A stretch of DNA of 64,000 nucleotides from Leptidea sinapis (Eukaryota > Arthropoda > Insecta > Lepidoptera > Pieridae), in assembly GCF_905404315.1 (NCBI RefSeq), contig NC_066267.1:5470501-5534500 (forward strand). The letters are read 5' to 3'. Below are positions 12,343 through 23,771 of this stretch, piece by piece (the stretch's first letter is position 1; every line of letters begins with the position of its first letter). The notes under the pieces were generated by a model that saw nothing but the letters and a program-made list of their open reading frames with translations, was not told where the DNA came from and did not search any database. A program made the position numbers and the translations under genes.

Positions 12343-15303
12343 ATGGTTGAGTCCTTAAAAACTATAAAAGAAATAGACACTTTAGAACTAGCGCGGTCTG
12401 TTGAGTGTGATCCCATTAAACTTAGTAACTACATAAATGTGAAGCAGAGTGATCTGACTATTGTTTCTCAAAATATACGAAGTATCTACTCTAACTTTGA
12501 CGACTTCTTATTAACTGTGTCTCACTTCAATTTTGATCCAGATATACTTGTTTTAACAGAATGCAGACTGAGTACTAACAAGCCCATACCTCAACTTCCT
12601 AATTACGACTCTTACTTCACTACTCAACAACTGAATCAAAATGATGGGGTTACCGTCTTTATAAAGTCATCCATAAAAGCTAAAGTAAAGGAGATTAGAT
12701 TGACACATGCGTCTTGTATACAAATTGATATTTTAAATAACTCATTACTATGTATCTATCGTTCCCCATCAATATCGAACATTGAACCGTTTTTAAATTC
12801 GTTATGCTGTCAGCTTAGTAAAATTAAAACAAAAAACAACATAGTTATTACCGGAGACTTGAATATAAATCTTATACCAAAAAACGATCTCTCTCAAGAA
12901 TACAGGAATAGAGTAAATTATCTCAACACACTCTCAGATTATGGGATACTTCCAGGTCACACGCTGGGAACTAGGGAAAATTCATGCTTGGATCATATTA
13001 TGTTAAAAATAAATAAACAAAAAATCTCGGCTTTTATCGCCATATTACATACAACTACAACGGACCACTACACTACATTTTTATGCCTGTCTAAAATTAA
13101 ACATTTTATGAGAGCCAATAAGATAAAAAGTACAATAGACTATGAAAAGGCTCGAAATTATTTACAAGACTTAGGATTACTTGAATTATTTAACTGCACT
13201 GATCCGAATGTGTTGAGTGAGCAGCTACTGCAAAAATTATCAGATTCTATAAAAAATAATATTGTAACAGTAAAAATACCAAAGAGCAAACGAATTATTA
13301 AGCCGTGGATTACTCCCGGTATTCTTAGATGTATAAATAACAGAAATAAATTACAAAGGCAGTCAAAACATGATCCTCATAACGAAATATTAAAAATAAC
13401 ATATAGTAGATACAGAAACTATGTAAATAACTTAATAAAAAAACTAAAAAGGCAATACGAAAGAGATCTCATTGCAAAATCTGTCGCTAACAATAAATTA
13501 CTCTGGAGAAATATAAAAAACATCACATACTCAAGTAAAACTAAGTCTAAGAGCACAGAGTTACTAAACACCAAATCTTCACCTTATGAATCAGCAAATT
13601 TCGTAAACAAGTTCTTTGCAGACATTGGTAAGCAACTTGCAGAACATATAGATCCTACGCCATTGCACATTTTCAATAATCTAATTAATAATACAGTCAC
13701 TCAATTAAACGAAGTAGATATTGTGTTAAAGAGTCTTAAAACGAACAGTGCTCCTGGGTGGGATGGGATCCCAACTAAGTATTTAAAGTATGTAAAGAAT
13801 GATATTGTACCAATTATAACCCATCTTGCAAATCTTTGCTTTAGTAAGGGAATCTTCCCTTCCTCCTTAAAACAGTCAATTATTACCCCAGTATACAAGA
13901 ATGGGGACAGAAATGACGTTAATAATTACAGACCTATATCTATCTTGCCTTGCATTTCTAAAATTTTAGAAAAGCTAATAAATTCTCGCCTTCTTAACTT
14001 TCTTAACAGATTTAATATAATATCTCCCTCGCAATTTGGATTCAGAAAAGGTATATGCACAGAAGACGCTGTAACTGCGCTATCTTCATTAGTAACCGAA
14101 CATCTTGATCAAAATTCAAAGTGTATAACAGTATTTCTAGACTTAAAAAAAGCCTTTGACACGGTTTCTGTCCCTATTCTTGTGAACAAGCTGGAAAATA
14201 TTGGAATCAGAGGTATGCCTTTAACTCTTTTTAAAGATTATCTTTCTCAAAGAAAACAAAAAGTAAAATTAGAACAGTATTCCAGCGAAGCTACAGAGGT
14301 AACATATGGTGTACCTCAGGGCAGCATATTAGGCCCTACTTTATTCCTAATATATATAAACGAACTGTGCAATCTTACAATCGATAATGCTAAAATTTTT
14401 TCGTACGCTGATGATACAGCCGTTGTCTTTTCTGGAAGTACCTGGGCAGATGTAAAAAATAGCGCTGAAAAAGGAATGGCTCAAATATCTGCTTGGCTGA
14501 AGTCTAATTTACTATCATTAAATACTTCTAAAACAAATTATATATGCTTCAGTATTTATAATAATAATCAGCCCGATGGCAACTTTAATCTGAAAGTTCA
14601 TAACTGTAAACTTAGCAAACATAATAACTGTAACTGTCCCCAAATCAATAAAGTAGATAATTTCAAATATCTAGGAGTCATACTTGATCAGAGGCTCTCC
14701 TGGTACCCTCACCTTGAGCAACTGGCTGAAAGAGTCAGAAAATTAATATGGGTTTTTCGCTCGCTGAGGTACGTGGTCCCAAAGAATGACAAATCTGAGA
14801 ACGATAGTGATTCCTCTAACACTCTGCTAAAGAGAATATATACTGCACTAGTTGAATCCATCCTAACCTACTGCATTCCAGTGTGGGGAGGTGCTGCAAA
14901 AATAAAGTTTTTAGACATTGAGCGCTCGCAACGAGCATTGATTAAGGCCATGTATTTCAAACGTTACAGATATTCTACAGAACAACTTTACCTTGAGTGC
15001 GGTTTACTCTCTGTGAGGAAACTGTTTCTGAAACATGTTTTAATCAAAAAACATAAAGAAGTACCATATCTCGTAAATAATAAACAAAGTAGGAGGCAAC
15101 CTAACGTAACTAAAGTCCCTCGAACAAAAACAAAGTTTGCTAGCGCACAATACAATAGTCTCTCAGCTCAAATTTACAATAAAATAAATAAAAAACTACA
15201 TATCCACTCAAAACAATATAACGATTGTAAAAAAATCGTAGAGAAGTGGTTAAAGTCTCTCGACTATGAGGCAACGGAGATTTTACTTAAACAACTTAAA
15301 TAA
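12343..15303 (+). CDS. LINE ORF2: endonuclease-reverse transcriptase
   Basis: A 986-residue intact frame. N-terminal APE-type endonuclease: SQNIRSIYSNF (Asn44), LTECRL (Glu73), ITGDLNINL (about 166-174), LDHIML and TTTDHYTT (about 214-242), which carry the expected Asn/Glu/Asp/His catalytic positions. Reverse transcriptase: SAPGWDGIPTKYLK, ILPCISKILEK, FLDLKKAFDTV with Asp600, GVPQGSILGPTLFLIYINEL, and SYADDTAVVF with Asp690-Asp691, followed by a thumb region (LTYCIPVWGG). There is no RNase H domain. The order EN-RT with a separate ORF1 places it in the CR1/L2/Daphne-Jockey group of non-LTR elements; I cannot fix the clade. It nicks target DNA and copies its RNA there. All catalytic residues are present and no frame is broken. 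Confidence 0.9.
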   Translation: MVESLKTIKEIDTLELARSVECDPIKLSNYINVKQSDLTIVSQNIRSIYSNFDDFLLTVSHFNFDPDILVLTECRLSTNKPIPQLPNYDSYFTTQQLNQNDGVTVFIKSSIKAKVKEIRLTHASCIQIDILNNSLLCIYRSPSISNIEPFLNSLCCQLSKIKTKNNIVITGDLNINLIPKNDLSQEYRNRVNYLNTLSDYGILPGHTLGTRENSCLDHIMLKINKQKISAFIAILHTTTTDHYTTFLCLSKIKHFMRANKIKSTIDYEKARNYLQDLGLLELFNCTDPNVLSEQLLQKLSDSIKNNIVTVKIPKSKRIIKPWITPGILRCINNRNKLQRQSKHDPHNEILKITYSRYRNYVNNLIKKLKRQYERDLIAKSVANNKLLWRNIKNITYSSKTKSKSTELLNTKSSPYESANFVNKFFADIGKQLAEHIDPTPLHIFNNLINNTVTQLNEVDIVLKSLKTNSAPGWDGIPTKYLKYVKNDIVPIITHLANLCFSKGIFPSSLKQSIITPVYKNGDRNDVNNYRPISILPCISKILEKLINSRLLNFLNRFNIISPSQFGFRKGICTEDAVTALSSLVTEHLDQNSKCITVFLDLKKAFDTVSVPILVNKLENIGIRGMPLTLFKDYLSQRKQKVKLEQYSSEATEVTYGVPQGSILGPTLFLIYINELCNLTIDNAKIFSYADDTAVVFSGSTWADVKNSAEKGMAQISAWLKSNLLSLNTSKTNYICFSIYNNNQPDGNFNLKVHNCKLSKHNNCNCPQINKVDNFKYLGVILDQRLSWYPHLEQLAERVRKLIWVFRSLRYVVPKNDKSENDSDSSNTLLKRIYTALVESILTYCIPVWGGAAKIKFLDIERSQRALIKAMYFKRYRYSTEQLYLECGLLSVRKLFLKHVLIKKHKEVPYLVNNKQSRRQPNVTKVPRTKTKFASAQYNSLSAQIYNKINKKLHIHSKQYNDCKKIVEKWLKSLDYEATEILLKQLK

Positions 15304-15828
15304 TGTACAGAGTATAATAACTTATCCAATGTTTACATAGATCAGACAGAAAATATTCCACACGCACTTAACATATATACACGCACACAACACTCACAAA
15401 AACACACAGTATCGCACGCACACACACACTCACACATAGTTACACATATTTATCATTTAGGTTTATAATAATAAAAAGTGACTTACATGTTCGATAAGAA
15501 TTAAAAATCGTAATTGTAAATCTTTGTCGCTGTAATTGTTAAGGTGTTCAAAAGTAACTTTCCAAATATTTAAATTGTTAATTTATATTCATTTCATAAC
15601 CTTTTTAAATTTATATTCATTTCATAACTTTATTATTATTTCACCACCATGTCAATAAAACTTTTGTTAAATATAACACATTGCTGAATTGGAAGAGCGG
15701 AGACACCTGGTACAGGCATTATTTGCTTAAAAGGTGACTCCGGCCACTAGCTGCTGTAAACTATGATTTTAAGAGAAATAAATTATTATATTATTATATA
15801 TTATTATTATTACATAGTAGCTTATTGT
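15304..15828 (+). other. LINE 3' UTR and TTA-rich tail
   Basis: After the ORF2 stop come a (CA)n-rich stretch (about 15360-15440), a 21-bp segment with TTTATATTCATTTCATAAC repeated at about 15580 and 15608, and a terminal run of TTA/TTATA units (about 15780-15815). Such an A/T microsatellite is usual at the 3' end of a non-LTR element. The exact end and a target duplication could not be fixed. Confidence 0.55.
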
Positions 15829-16313
15829 TTACGAAAAAGGAATATATAATTGAATCAGATGAATTACTTGCTCTTGAGTGTTCATGATGATAAAAACTTT
15901 TCGTAACAAACACCAACAAGTTTGTAGAACAGCCTCGCGAACCGTAACAACCGTCCACATCGAACGCACAGCGCCCACTGAGCCATCTTTGAAGATTGAG
16001 CGCGTCCCGTTTACCGACAACAATCGGCTCAACCCCGAGGCACGTCTACACAGACCGAGCATTTGGCTCGCGAATGTCGCGCGAGCGCGTGCGCCCGGTG
16101 GAGACCCGGCTATTGCCTTTAGGCAGATTCTTATAAAAAACGTTCGGTTCATAATTTAATTTTGTTTAACCTTTGATCTGAGACATTTATTTCGCGTTCT
16201 TGTAGAATATAGCGCTCAATGCCCTTCCATTATGTATTTTGCGTTTGTTTACTTCACTAATGTAGGAGTTGCAATAATATACCCCATTAGTTAGTTTTAT
16301 TTTTATGAAAATA

Positions 16314-16490
16314 CGGGGCGAGAAGAGTAGGACGTTCAGCTGATGGTGTTTGATACGCCCTGCCCATTACAATGCATTGCCGGATTTTGAAAAGCCCCAA
16401 TATTTCTGAGTGGCACTACAATTGCGCTCGTCACCTTGAGACATAAGATGCTAAGTCTCATTGGCCCTATAGTATTTCACTAGCTACTAC
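16314..16490 (+). repeat. Dispersed hairpin repeat D, copy 2 (truncated)
   Basis: Starts GGGGCGAGAAGAGTAGGACG and follows the family through ATTGCGCTCGTCACCTTGAG to about TTTCACTAGCTACTA. The second half of the unit is absent. Confidence 0.72.
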
Positions 16491-16799
16491 TACTCTCATT
16501 AGATGGTGCTTTATTAATTTAAATGGTCATATTAAAAAGGTTTGGGGGTTTCTTATAGATAGGCCACTATGCCAATATGGAGTTATAGAATTTATGACAC
16601 CACGAGCGTGAAACAAAAACTAAGCAAACAATATTATTTATGGAAATGAAGGAGTAAATTTTGAATACTATTGTGTGAAATGGTAATACAAGGAACATAA
16701 ATAGATGATGCTGCAGTGTTGATGCGTAAATTAGTGCTTTGACGATTTATTTGTGACAATTTTGGAGCACTAATATCAGTGGAAGGCGGAAGTGGTTTA

Positions 16800-16965
16800 G
16801 TCTCTGGTATAGGTAAACTAAAGCGCGTACACCTTCCTTAAAGGCCGGCAACGCTCTTGTGATTCCTCTGGTGTTACAAGAGAATGTGGGCGGCGGTGAT
16901 GACTTAACACCAGGTGACCCGTACGCTCGTTTGTCCTCCTATTCCATAAAAAAAAACTGTTATAG
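16800..16965 (+). pseudogene. LINE 3'-terminal fragment (same family as 28370-28740)
   Basis: Reads SLKAGNALVIPLV.. and, in a shifted frame, the family ending LTPGDPYARLSSYSIKKK. This matches the C-terminus/3' end of the lepidopteran Jockey-like LINE seen at 8425 and 28370. It is a severely 5'-truncated insertion. Confidence 0.6.
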
Positions 16966-17586
16966 TCTTAAGTTGAGTTTCAGTTTCTTGTACAGAAGTA
17001 AATGGAATAGTATCCTGTGGTATTGTGTTCTCTGTGGACGTCATAGATTGGCAACCGTCTTTCTACTGTTTATGGAGTTGTCAATATAACCTTCTGCCAC
17101 TTTCGATGCCTTCCATCCACCATGTCTCTTCAAGGCAGTAACATCTCCACCGGCATCCACTAATAATGTAGCTTAAAGATGAATGGCCAGTGTATAACTG
17201 CAAGGTAACCTAAAGCTCGCTACCTTGTCCCGCTCGTATTTTTTGGCATAGGATGTCTTGTTGAAACCTCACCACAATTATTAGATTTCGACCTCTGCAT
17301 TTCAAAATCAGAACATGACAAGTTTTTAGTATTGCCAGTGCTATAGCTTCAATTTACTCGGTTTGGATGAAAGCCCAAAAGGCATTTGTAGTGCCATCTA
17401 TGTCAGGATCATGTAAAACAACTTTCGCTCATTCAAGTTTAAAATTCAACTCTAGCGGGGTATGTATACAATTTTCGAGTCAACTTTAGTTTAACTGTAC
17501 CTGCGATAAATTTTCATTAGTGAAAACTTAAACTGTCGAATACGAGTTCTCACACCGCGCACAGGACAAAATAATTTTTAGAGCAA

Positions 17587-17850
17587 GAAAACATAGAATT
17601 ATTAGACCATCTGCCGTACAGCCCCGACCTAAGCCCTTATGATTTCTATACTTTCCCTAAAATAAAGAATAAATTGCGTGGTCAGAGATTTTCATCACCT
17701 GAAGAAGCTGTGGACGCCTACAAAACGGTCATTTTGGAGACCCCAACTTCCGAATGGAATGGTTGCTTCAATGATTGGTTCCATAGTATGGAACTTTGTC
17801 ACATACAATTTCGCAACTTGCGCGACCGTTTGTTTATTGAAGATATATAA
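17587..17850 (+). pseudogene. mariner transposase remnant (C-terminal third)
   Basis: An open 87-codon frame reads ENIELLDHLPYSPDLSPYDF followed by YTFPKIKNKLRGQRFSSPEE. This is the conserved block around the last catalytic Asp of the mariner D,D(34)D transposase; the usual CDF is YDF here but keeps the Asp. The N-terminal two thirds are missing or unreadable upstream of a frame break near 17586. The frame ends at TAA 17848-17850. No terminal repeats were found. It is a dead fragment. Confidence 0.82.
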
Positions 17851-17944
17851 GAAACTTATTTAGTATGTTATCGTCTTGATTATGCAAGCTGATATCTCTG
17901 GAAAGACACATAAAGGGCGGAATAAACTTTTTACTTAAAAAAAA

Positions 17945-18840
17945 ACATAATTAAAGGGTATCTAGAAGCGATGTGTTAATTGTTAGATAATTGTTAATTT
18001 GAACAAAAGAAACCCAAAAGGGAAAACGTTTATTGTCATCAACAACTATTAGTGGTTTCTGATTGATAGATGTAGTACTGCGTAACGTTCTCGACTATTC
18101 CTCACCAATTTAACGAACAGAAATTTTAAGATGAATGAATCTGGGCACCGGCCATTACTATAATCACTCGTAAATTCGTTAACACCGATCAAATGACACA
18201 CTCTAAGCTTGGTGGTCTACTGAAACGTGACATTGGCGAGTTGTGGTGCCCCTAGAGAGAATAGAATAGAATTGTGTTGGGTACACAGATCATACTCGTA
18301 CATTTTGGTACAAAACTATCTTAGATTTGAAAAAAATTTGTAACTGTCAAAATTGATAACTCTAAAATACGCTAAAAGGTCGGTTTTGTTCGAGTTTTTA
18401 TTTCTTTTATATCAATAGCGTTTAGTATTTTGTATCGAATTTAATATTATTCAGGTGGCGTATTGTAGATATATAATTAAATCGAGGCTTGTAATTATTG
18501 TAATTTGTAATTTTACTTTTATAGTTATAATTTTTAGGTTATAAAATATTGTCAAAGACAATGCCAGTTTTGTCTCTTTTGTTGTGTTAATTGAATTAAT
18601 TTGAAATTTTATGACATATTTTAATGGATTTCATTTGAAAGTGCAGCACAATCAATTAATTGAGTCGCCTGCATTGGAATTGCTTGACTATAAATACTTA
18701 ATGTGTGTATCGAATTGTACAAAATAAGATATTGTGTTATATGTTAAGTGGTTGGTTAAATTATATTTTTACGGAATATATTCGGACTATAGCAACGGCC
18801 AATCCAAAGTAATGAGTGACATCCTACTAAGAAAGCATAA
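17945..18840. other. AT-rich intergenic stretch
   Basis: No exon, coding remnant or delimited repeat recognised. Confidence 0.4.
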
Positions 18841-18849
18841 CATAACATG

Positions 18850-19020
18850 AACAAAGACATAGCAAGATTTATGAACTTTACGTCACTCAGACGGTTGTCT
18901 CAGTGGAAGAGCGCTCGCTCGGAACGCGGATTCGAGTCGAATCGTTCATAAATTTTGTTTTGAAATTTAATTTGTGTAATTAATCCCAGAAGTGAGGGTT
19001 ATCACTTTAAAAAGTAACAA
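18850..19020 (+). repeat. tRNA-derived SINE (family S1)
   Basis: Has TTGTCTCAGTGGAAGAGCGC, a B box GGATTCGAGTC, ATCGTTCATAAATTTTG, and the tail CCCAGAAGTGAGGGTTATCA. Confidence 0.72.
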
Positions 19021-19411
19021 ATTGTTTTAAGCAAAACATGTTTTAATTGTACAAGATCTACACTTGTATATAAAGTTGAATATCATTCGACAAAATGTGC
19101 AATAGAATTAGAAAAAGCTATGTTGTTCATAAATTATACTGTAATTTTATGTAGTCGGTTTCTAGTTGCAGTACAATTGTTTTGAACGAATTAAATTTAA
19201 GATTGTATATAGCACAATGGCGTGTTATCAATTACTTTAAAGTAACTTAAAAATTGTATGTAATTTTGTCATTTAGAAAATGCTCTTACATGTCTCTCAT
19301 ACTAAATGTATTGGATAATCCTCGTTTGATTTTAAAATAGTTATTTTACTGATTAGGTAACATACTTTCGATATCAGTTTAAAGTTTTCTGATATCTGTA
19401 TAAAGGCTTTA

Positions 19412-19610
19412 TGCATTTATTTTCTCAAAATTGATTCCTTTAGAATTCTTATTGATGTCATTTCTTATACTACTACCGCTTCGGAAACAAATGGCGCTCT
19501 GAGAGAGAAGAAGCGGCGCAAGAAACTCTCCCAGCATTCTTTTTTTGCGCTCTTTTCAATAAAAATTTACAATATTGTTCAGTCATTTCTATCGCTATAT
19601 AACAATAACA
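19412..19610 (+). repeat. Dispersed repeat E, copy 1
   Basis: Contains TTCTCAAAATTGATTCC, GCTTCGGAAACAAATGGCGC and AAGAAGCGGCGCAAGAAAC, and ends in TCAGTCATTTCTATCGCTAT. An inverted copy is at 27095-27308 and a partial one at 41116-41250. The hAT-like element at 19620 lies directly beyond it. Confidence 0.7.
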
Positions 19611-19619
19611 TCCTGTATT

Positions 19620-19956
19620 CACGGACTAGTAAAAAAAGTGTAGCACCAAAACAAGCCGATTATCGTGTAAATACATAGCCCCACGCACACACATACACTA
19701 GTACAGGCCGATAGGCGGCCATTATGAGAATTGTCATCGTCTGTGAGACAGATCAGTTTGCGTCTTAATAAAATATTTTAAAAATGTCGTCGTGCGTTTT
19801 ATAAACAATAATATAAAAGTATTTGTGGATATATGATTACCTAAGGGAGAAAAAAATGTGTAACTGGTGTACCCCGTAACCGCACACACACTAGCATAAA
19901 GGTGCTTCACTTGCTAATATCACGGCGCGGAGTCCATCTGTTTTTACTAGTCCGTG
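19620..19956 (-). mobile_element. hAT-type MITE (CACGGACTAGTAA ends), copy 1
   Basis: A 337-bp element with ends CACGGACTAGTAAAAA and TTTTTACTAGTCCGTG. It is flanked by a perfect 8-bp duplication CCTGTATT (19612-19619 and 19957-19964), as expected of hAT transposition. It is non-coding and inverted relative to the copy at 61469-61819. Confidence 0.9.
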
Positions 19957-20059
19957 CCTGTATTTAAAATAATTTATAACGAATACTGTCTTGTACCTAC
20001 TGTTCATCTATTTATACATTATGGCAATTTATAGTTCTCCAGTCATAAATTCCCACTAT

Positions 20060-20412
20060 CTTAATATATATAAATTACGTGACACGTTGTTTGTCCGCGA
20101 TGGACTCCTAAAGTAATGAACGGATTTTAATGGGGAATTACTTTATGAAGTGCAGTTTGGTCCAACTTGAGAGATAGGATAGTTTTTATTTCGATTTGGG
20201 ACCCATAATTATTTTTATTATTAATATTTGTTTGAAGAATGTTAGAATTTAGTGACGCTCGGTTTATCAGTTCCGCTGTGAAACAATTTCATTATAACAA
20301 CAGGGAGCATTTTTTACGAAATAATTCTTGATGTTTTGAAATATTATTGGCAAATTCCTATTAAACAGTATTTTTTTATTATCTACAGAACAACGTCTGT
20401 CGGGTCAGCTAT
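20060..20412 (+). mobile_element. Non-autonomous Helitron H-I, copy 2
   Basis: 5' TCTTAATATATATAAATTAC after an A; 3' end TGTCGGGTCAGCTATT, one base off the CTAG terminus. The body is near-identical to 7904-8276 apart from small deletions. Confidence 0.83.
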
Positions 20413-22143
20413 TTATATTATATATATTAGTAAATCGGTCAAGTAGTTTTTGAGTTTATTAATTAAAAAGAAAACCCTATCCTCTTTATTATATTAATAT
20501 TTTCCGTGAGTTTTGCCATAGTAATGACGCACATTATGAATGCATAAAAGAATACATCATGACTTGATTTCATTCCTGTCTAGAATAACGTAGCGTTCAT
20601 ATATTTAAGGATTTGTTCTCAGTCGGTGTCGTTCTGGACTATATCCCTCTACATGCACAAACTCGCAAAATAAGTAAATATATGCATACGTAATTAAATA
20701 GTATTCTAGCTATTTCTATCGCTGGTCAATTATTCCCATAAAAAAAAAACAACGAAAAAGGTGGTATTAATTAAAATTGTCAAATTAAAAAGCTAGGAGG
20801 TATACTGGTAAGATAAGAATTATTGTTGTGACAGAGATTTCAGCCAAAAGACCTATTAATAGATCTAACAAATGCCTTATATATTGACCTGACTACATAA
20901 TACTTAAGCGAAATTGGCGATGAAAAAGCGACTTTCATAAGAATCGAATTTCACAACGTTTCATGTATTGCTTTTCGTACGGATGTACTGAAATATACTG
21001 ATATATATACAAAATATAGTGTTTGATATATTGACGTAATAGTACACAAATGTTTAATGTGCTATAGTTACTGTTGTATGTTTTTATAATTATCGAAGGC
21101 ATCTGACATATCGAAAATTTTATATTTATAATATTAGACCTTTAATAAATAATTGATACGTACATTAATATTGTAATGATTAACATATAATCTTAGATCA
21201 TTTATACGTCTAGATAGACTGTGACATCTGTGACAACGTCGAATAAAATTGACGTTGACAGTTGACGTTGGAGCAATGCACGCACACTAACACAAAGTGA
21301 CATATGAATTGTGAGTGTATGACTGTCACGCACACTAAACTAATAAACCTGGCCTGTTTTCATAAAAAATTAAAAGCTCTGTATAGATGTATTATAGTAT
21401 AATCTAACCTATAACTTTTGAAGAAGGTAAACATGTTCGTATATTATTTTTGAGTATTTGTCAAGTAACGGGAGAGCGCACGAACGTACGTCAGTGAAAC
21501 TAGCAAGTCGGTAACACACTGATTTATTGTCAGCTGTATCGTAGCGATCAACGCCGGGTCGCAGCCCGCACACATAGATACATCTATACAACAATTATAT
21601 ATCCTGATTATCAGTTCTGTAGGTCGGAAAATATGTTTTTCAACTGTATATTGTTTTTCTTCTTGATCTTAAAGCTATCTCTTAAGTAAAACATTTTTCT
21701 TGTCATTCATTCGTCATCTTATGATATGGAAACAGTGACAGATAACAAAACATCTTTTTTTTTAATTTATTTTATTGTCCAAACTCTAATCTCATTTGTT
21801 AGCATAAAAAAATCAATTGTATCCTCTTATTAATAATTGTAAATAAATAGGTTTGTATAAAGCTGTGCATTATTAAAATAATTGTGATGATTTTATTTGT
21901 ATGTTTGTAGTTACAATAATATTAATGGGCTGTGTAAATAATAAATGTTTAAATATTGTTTTAATTGTTTTGTTAAATACTTATAACTAAATAGTGATGT
22001 AACGATACATAATATTGCCGATTCGATACCGATTATTGTAGTAAATAATCGGATACCGATAACGATTCCGATATTGAGGGCTTAGGAAACAACTTATTAA
22101 AAAAAAATTGTATGTGTTTTTTTATGATATTATCATAAAAATG
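20413..22143. other. AT-rich intergenic stretch with minor repeats
   Basis: A piece at 21181-21400 (TAGATAGACTGTGACA..., AACACAAAGTGACATA) recurs at 42508-42720 and, inverted, at about 51420-51590. A hAT-like left end TAGTGATGTAACGATAC with GATACCGAT repeats starts near 22002, but no matching right end was found. No gene seen. Confidence 0.45.
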
Positions 22144-22432
22144 AGGGACGAGACGAGCAGGACATTCAGCTGATGGTAATTAATACGCCTTGTCCATAAC
22201 AATGTAGTGCAAAACTAGTAGTTGAAAAACGCAAAAATTCTGAGTGGCAGTACAATTGCATTCGTCACCTAGAGACATAAGATGTCTCATTTGCCCTGTA
22301 ATTTCACTCGCTACGGCGCCTTTCAAACCGAAACACAGTAATGCTTACACATTACTGCTTCACGGCAGAAATAGCCGCCGTTGTGTTACCCATAATCTAG
22401 TCGGCATCCTGTGCAAAGGAGAGTCCCACTGG
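22144..22432 (+). repeat. Dispersed hairpin repeat D, copy 3
   Basis: Starts GGGACGAGACGAGCAGGAC and ends AAAGGAGAGTCCCACTGG. Nearly full length, with the inner hairpin segments recognisable. Confidence 0.8.
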
Positions 22433-22689
22433 TCCAAAATATTTAATAAATACATACTTTGTCAGTAAAGAAAATATTAAGTATTATCAAAATATAAATG
22501 AATGTGAAAGAATCTAAATTATAATTACATAAATAAAATATTAGAAATAAAGTCCTTCAAGTCAGGAATTAAAGTTTTCTTTTCAATGATTTTTGTTACA
22601 ATTTTTTTTCAAATTATAAGTTAATCCGTTGAGTAAAGCCGCTTCGAGGCAACTGAGCTACTATTATTAGATATTAAAATAGGCACAAA

Positions 22690-22830
22690 GCATGTTAATT
22701 TGATGCTTTATAAGGTTGGCAACACTCTTGTGATCTCAGTTGTTTTATGAGAGTATGGGCCTCGATGTTTACTAACGATAAGGTTACCCATATGTTTGTT
22801 TGTTTCGTTAGTTTTCCTATTCCACAAGAA
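22690..22830 (+). pseudogene. LINE 3'-terminal fragment
   Basis: Contains AAGGTTGGCAACACTCTTGT and then a decayed version of the segment ending in TTCCTATTCCACAAGAA. It matches the 3' end of the Jockey-like family at 16800 and 28600. Confidence 0.5.
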
Positions 22831-23409
22831 ATATTCAATGTTCCATTATCAATAGTGTGGAAAAAATGGCTTGAATCATTTAATCACTAACCCTTCTACC
22901 ATACCGTTCAGAAATACAAAAATTTGCGCTTTAAATATCATAAAACTTGTTTAATAAAGTCAACCTTACTGCCGTTTTTTTAAGGTTCAGATTCATCCAA
23001 TGGACATAATACCTGGGTTGAGAAATATATATATATATATATTTTAGAAAATCAACAGCGGACTCATTAAAAGATTGGCGATATTCGTAAGACAAGAGGG
23101 ATCACATTTTGAGCGTTTAATTAATTAATTAATTTACAAAAATAAATCCCCACTTAATTGACTACTTTCTTTTAAAATACTATGTTACTTAAGAAGAATT
23201 ATTAGTTTTTGGCCATTCTTTAGATTGGCATTATAAAAGTAGGGGTGTTTTTTTTTACAGTTCAGTCGGTTCGATTCCCAGACGAGGCAAGTAATTTTTA
23301 GAAAATCTTTGAATGCAGAAGTTCTAACTTTTAAAAATAACATAGGCTCCTTTTTAGTAAATTAGCCTATTTTCGATATTTAAGGTACTTTCCCTTCATG
23401 TCCCATAAC
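22831..23409. other. Intergenic, (TA)n microsatellite only
   Basis: A TA dinucleotide run lies at about 23027-23043. Nothing else is recognised. Confidence 0.4.
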
Positions 23410-23640
23410 TTTGGGACACCCTATATAGCCTGTGTTATGGGTTACAAGACAATGATATATTTAATACAATATACTTACTTAAACATACATAAATTCATAT
23501 AAACATACATAAATACATTTAAACATCCATATTCATCATATAAATGCTACCGGGATTCGAACCCGGGACCTCTAGCTTAGTAGGTAGGAACGCTAACCAC
23601 TCGGCTATACAGGTCGTCATGGTTTTATATGTCAGCATAG
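23410..23640 (-). repeat. tRNA-derived SINE (family S2), copy 1
   Basis: Read on the minus strand: TATAGCCGAGTGGTTAGCG (A box) and GGTCCCGGGTTCGAATCCCG (B box), then an AT-rich body with repeated AAACATACATAAAT-type units. The second copy is at 32345-32530. The head has an overlong, unpaired arm region and the family body follows directly, so I call it a SINE and not a tRNA gene. Confidence 0.68.
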
Positions 23641-23771
23641 TAAATACTGCCGTAGTAGCACATGAGTAAAATAAATGGTGGTACTGTAAGAATAGAAGAC
23701 AATACTTCGTTTGCCAATTAGTGTCCGTCTAATCCATAACTAGTATAGTAATACCAACTTATCTGTGAGGT

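Larger units (their letters stand above)
10106..16112. mobile_element. 6-kb interval bounded by 35-bp terminal inverted repeats
   Basis: The left end 10106-10140 (TAGCCGGGTCTCCACCG...) and the reverse complement of 16078-16112 agree at 33 of 35 positions. Both arms continue for about 200-270 bp as GC-rich sequence with repeated CTCGCGAG-like motifs, unlike the AT-rich surroundings. No clean target duplication is seen (GTGAT before, TTGCC after). No transposase frame is seen in the arms. I infer a non-autonomous DNA transposon into which the LINE (11001-15303) later inserted. Confidence 0.6.

Noticed and set aside
12000..12350. 116-codon ORF between LINE ORF1 and ORF2
   Set aside because: Low-complexity translation of the AT-rich inter-ORF spacer; no motif.
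23540..23615. tRNA gene on the minus strand (A and B boxes present)
   Set aside because: The same unit with the same AT-rich body recurs at 32345-32530, the arm spacing is wrong and no proper acceptor stem is seen. It is a tRNA-derived SINE.
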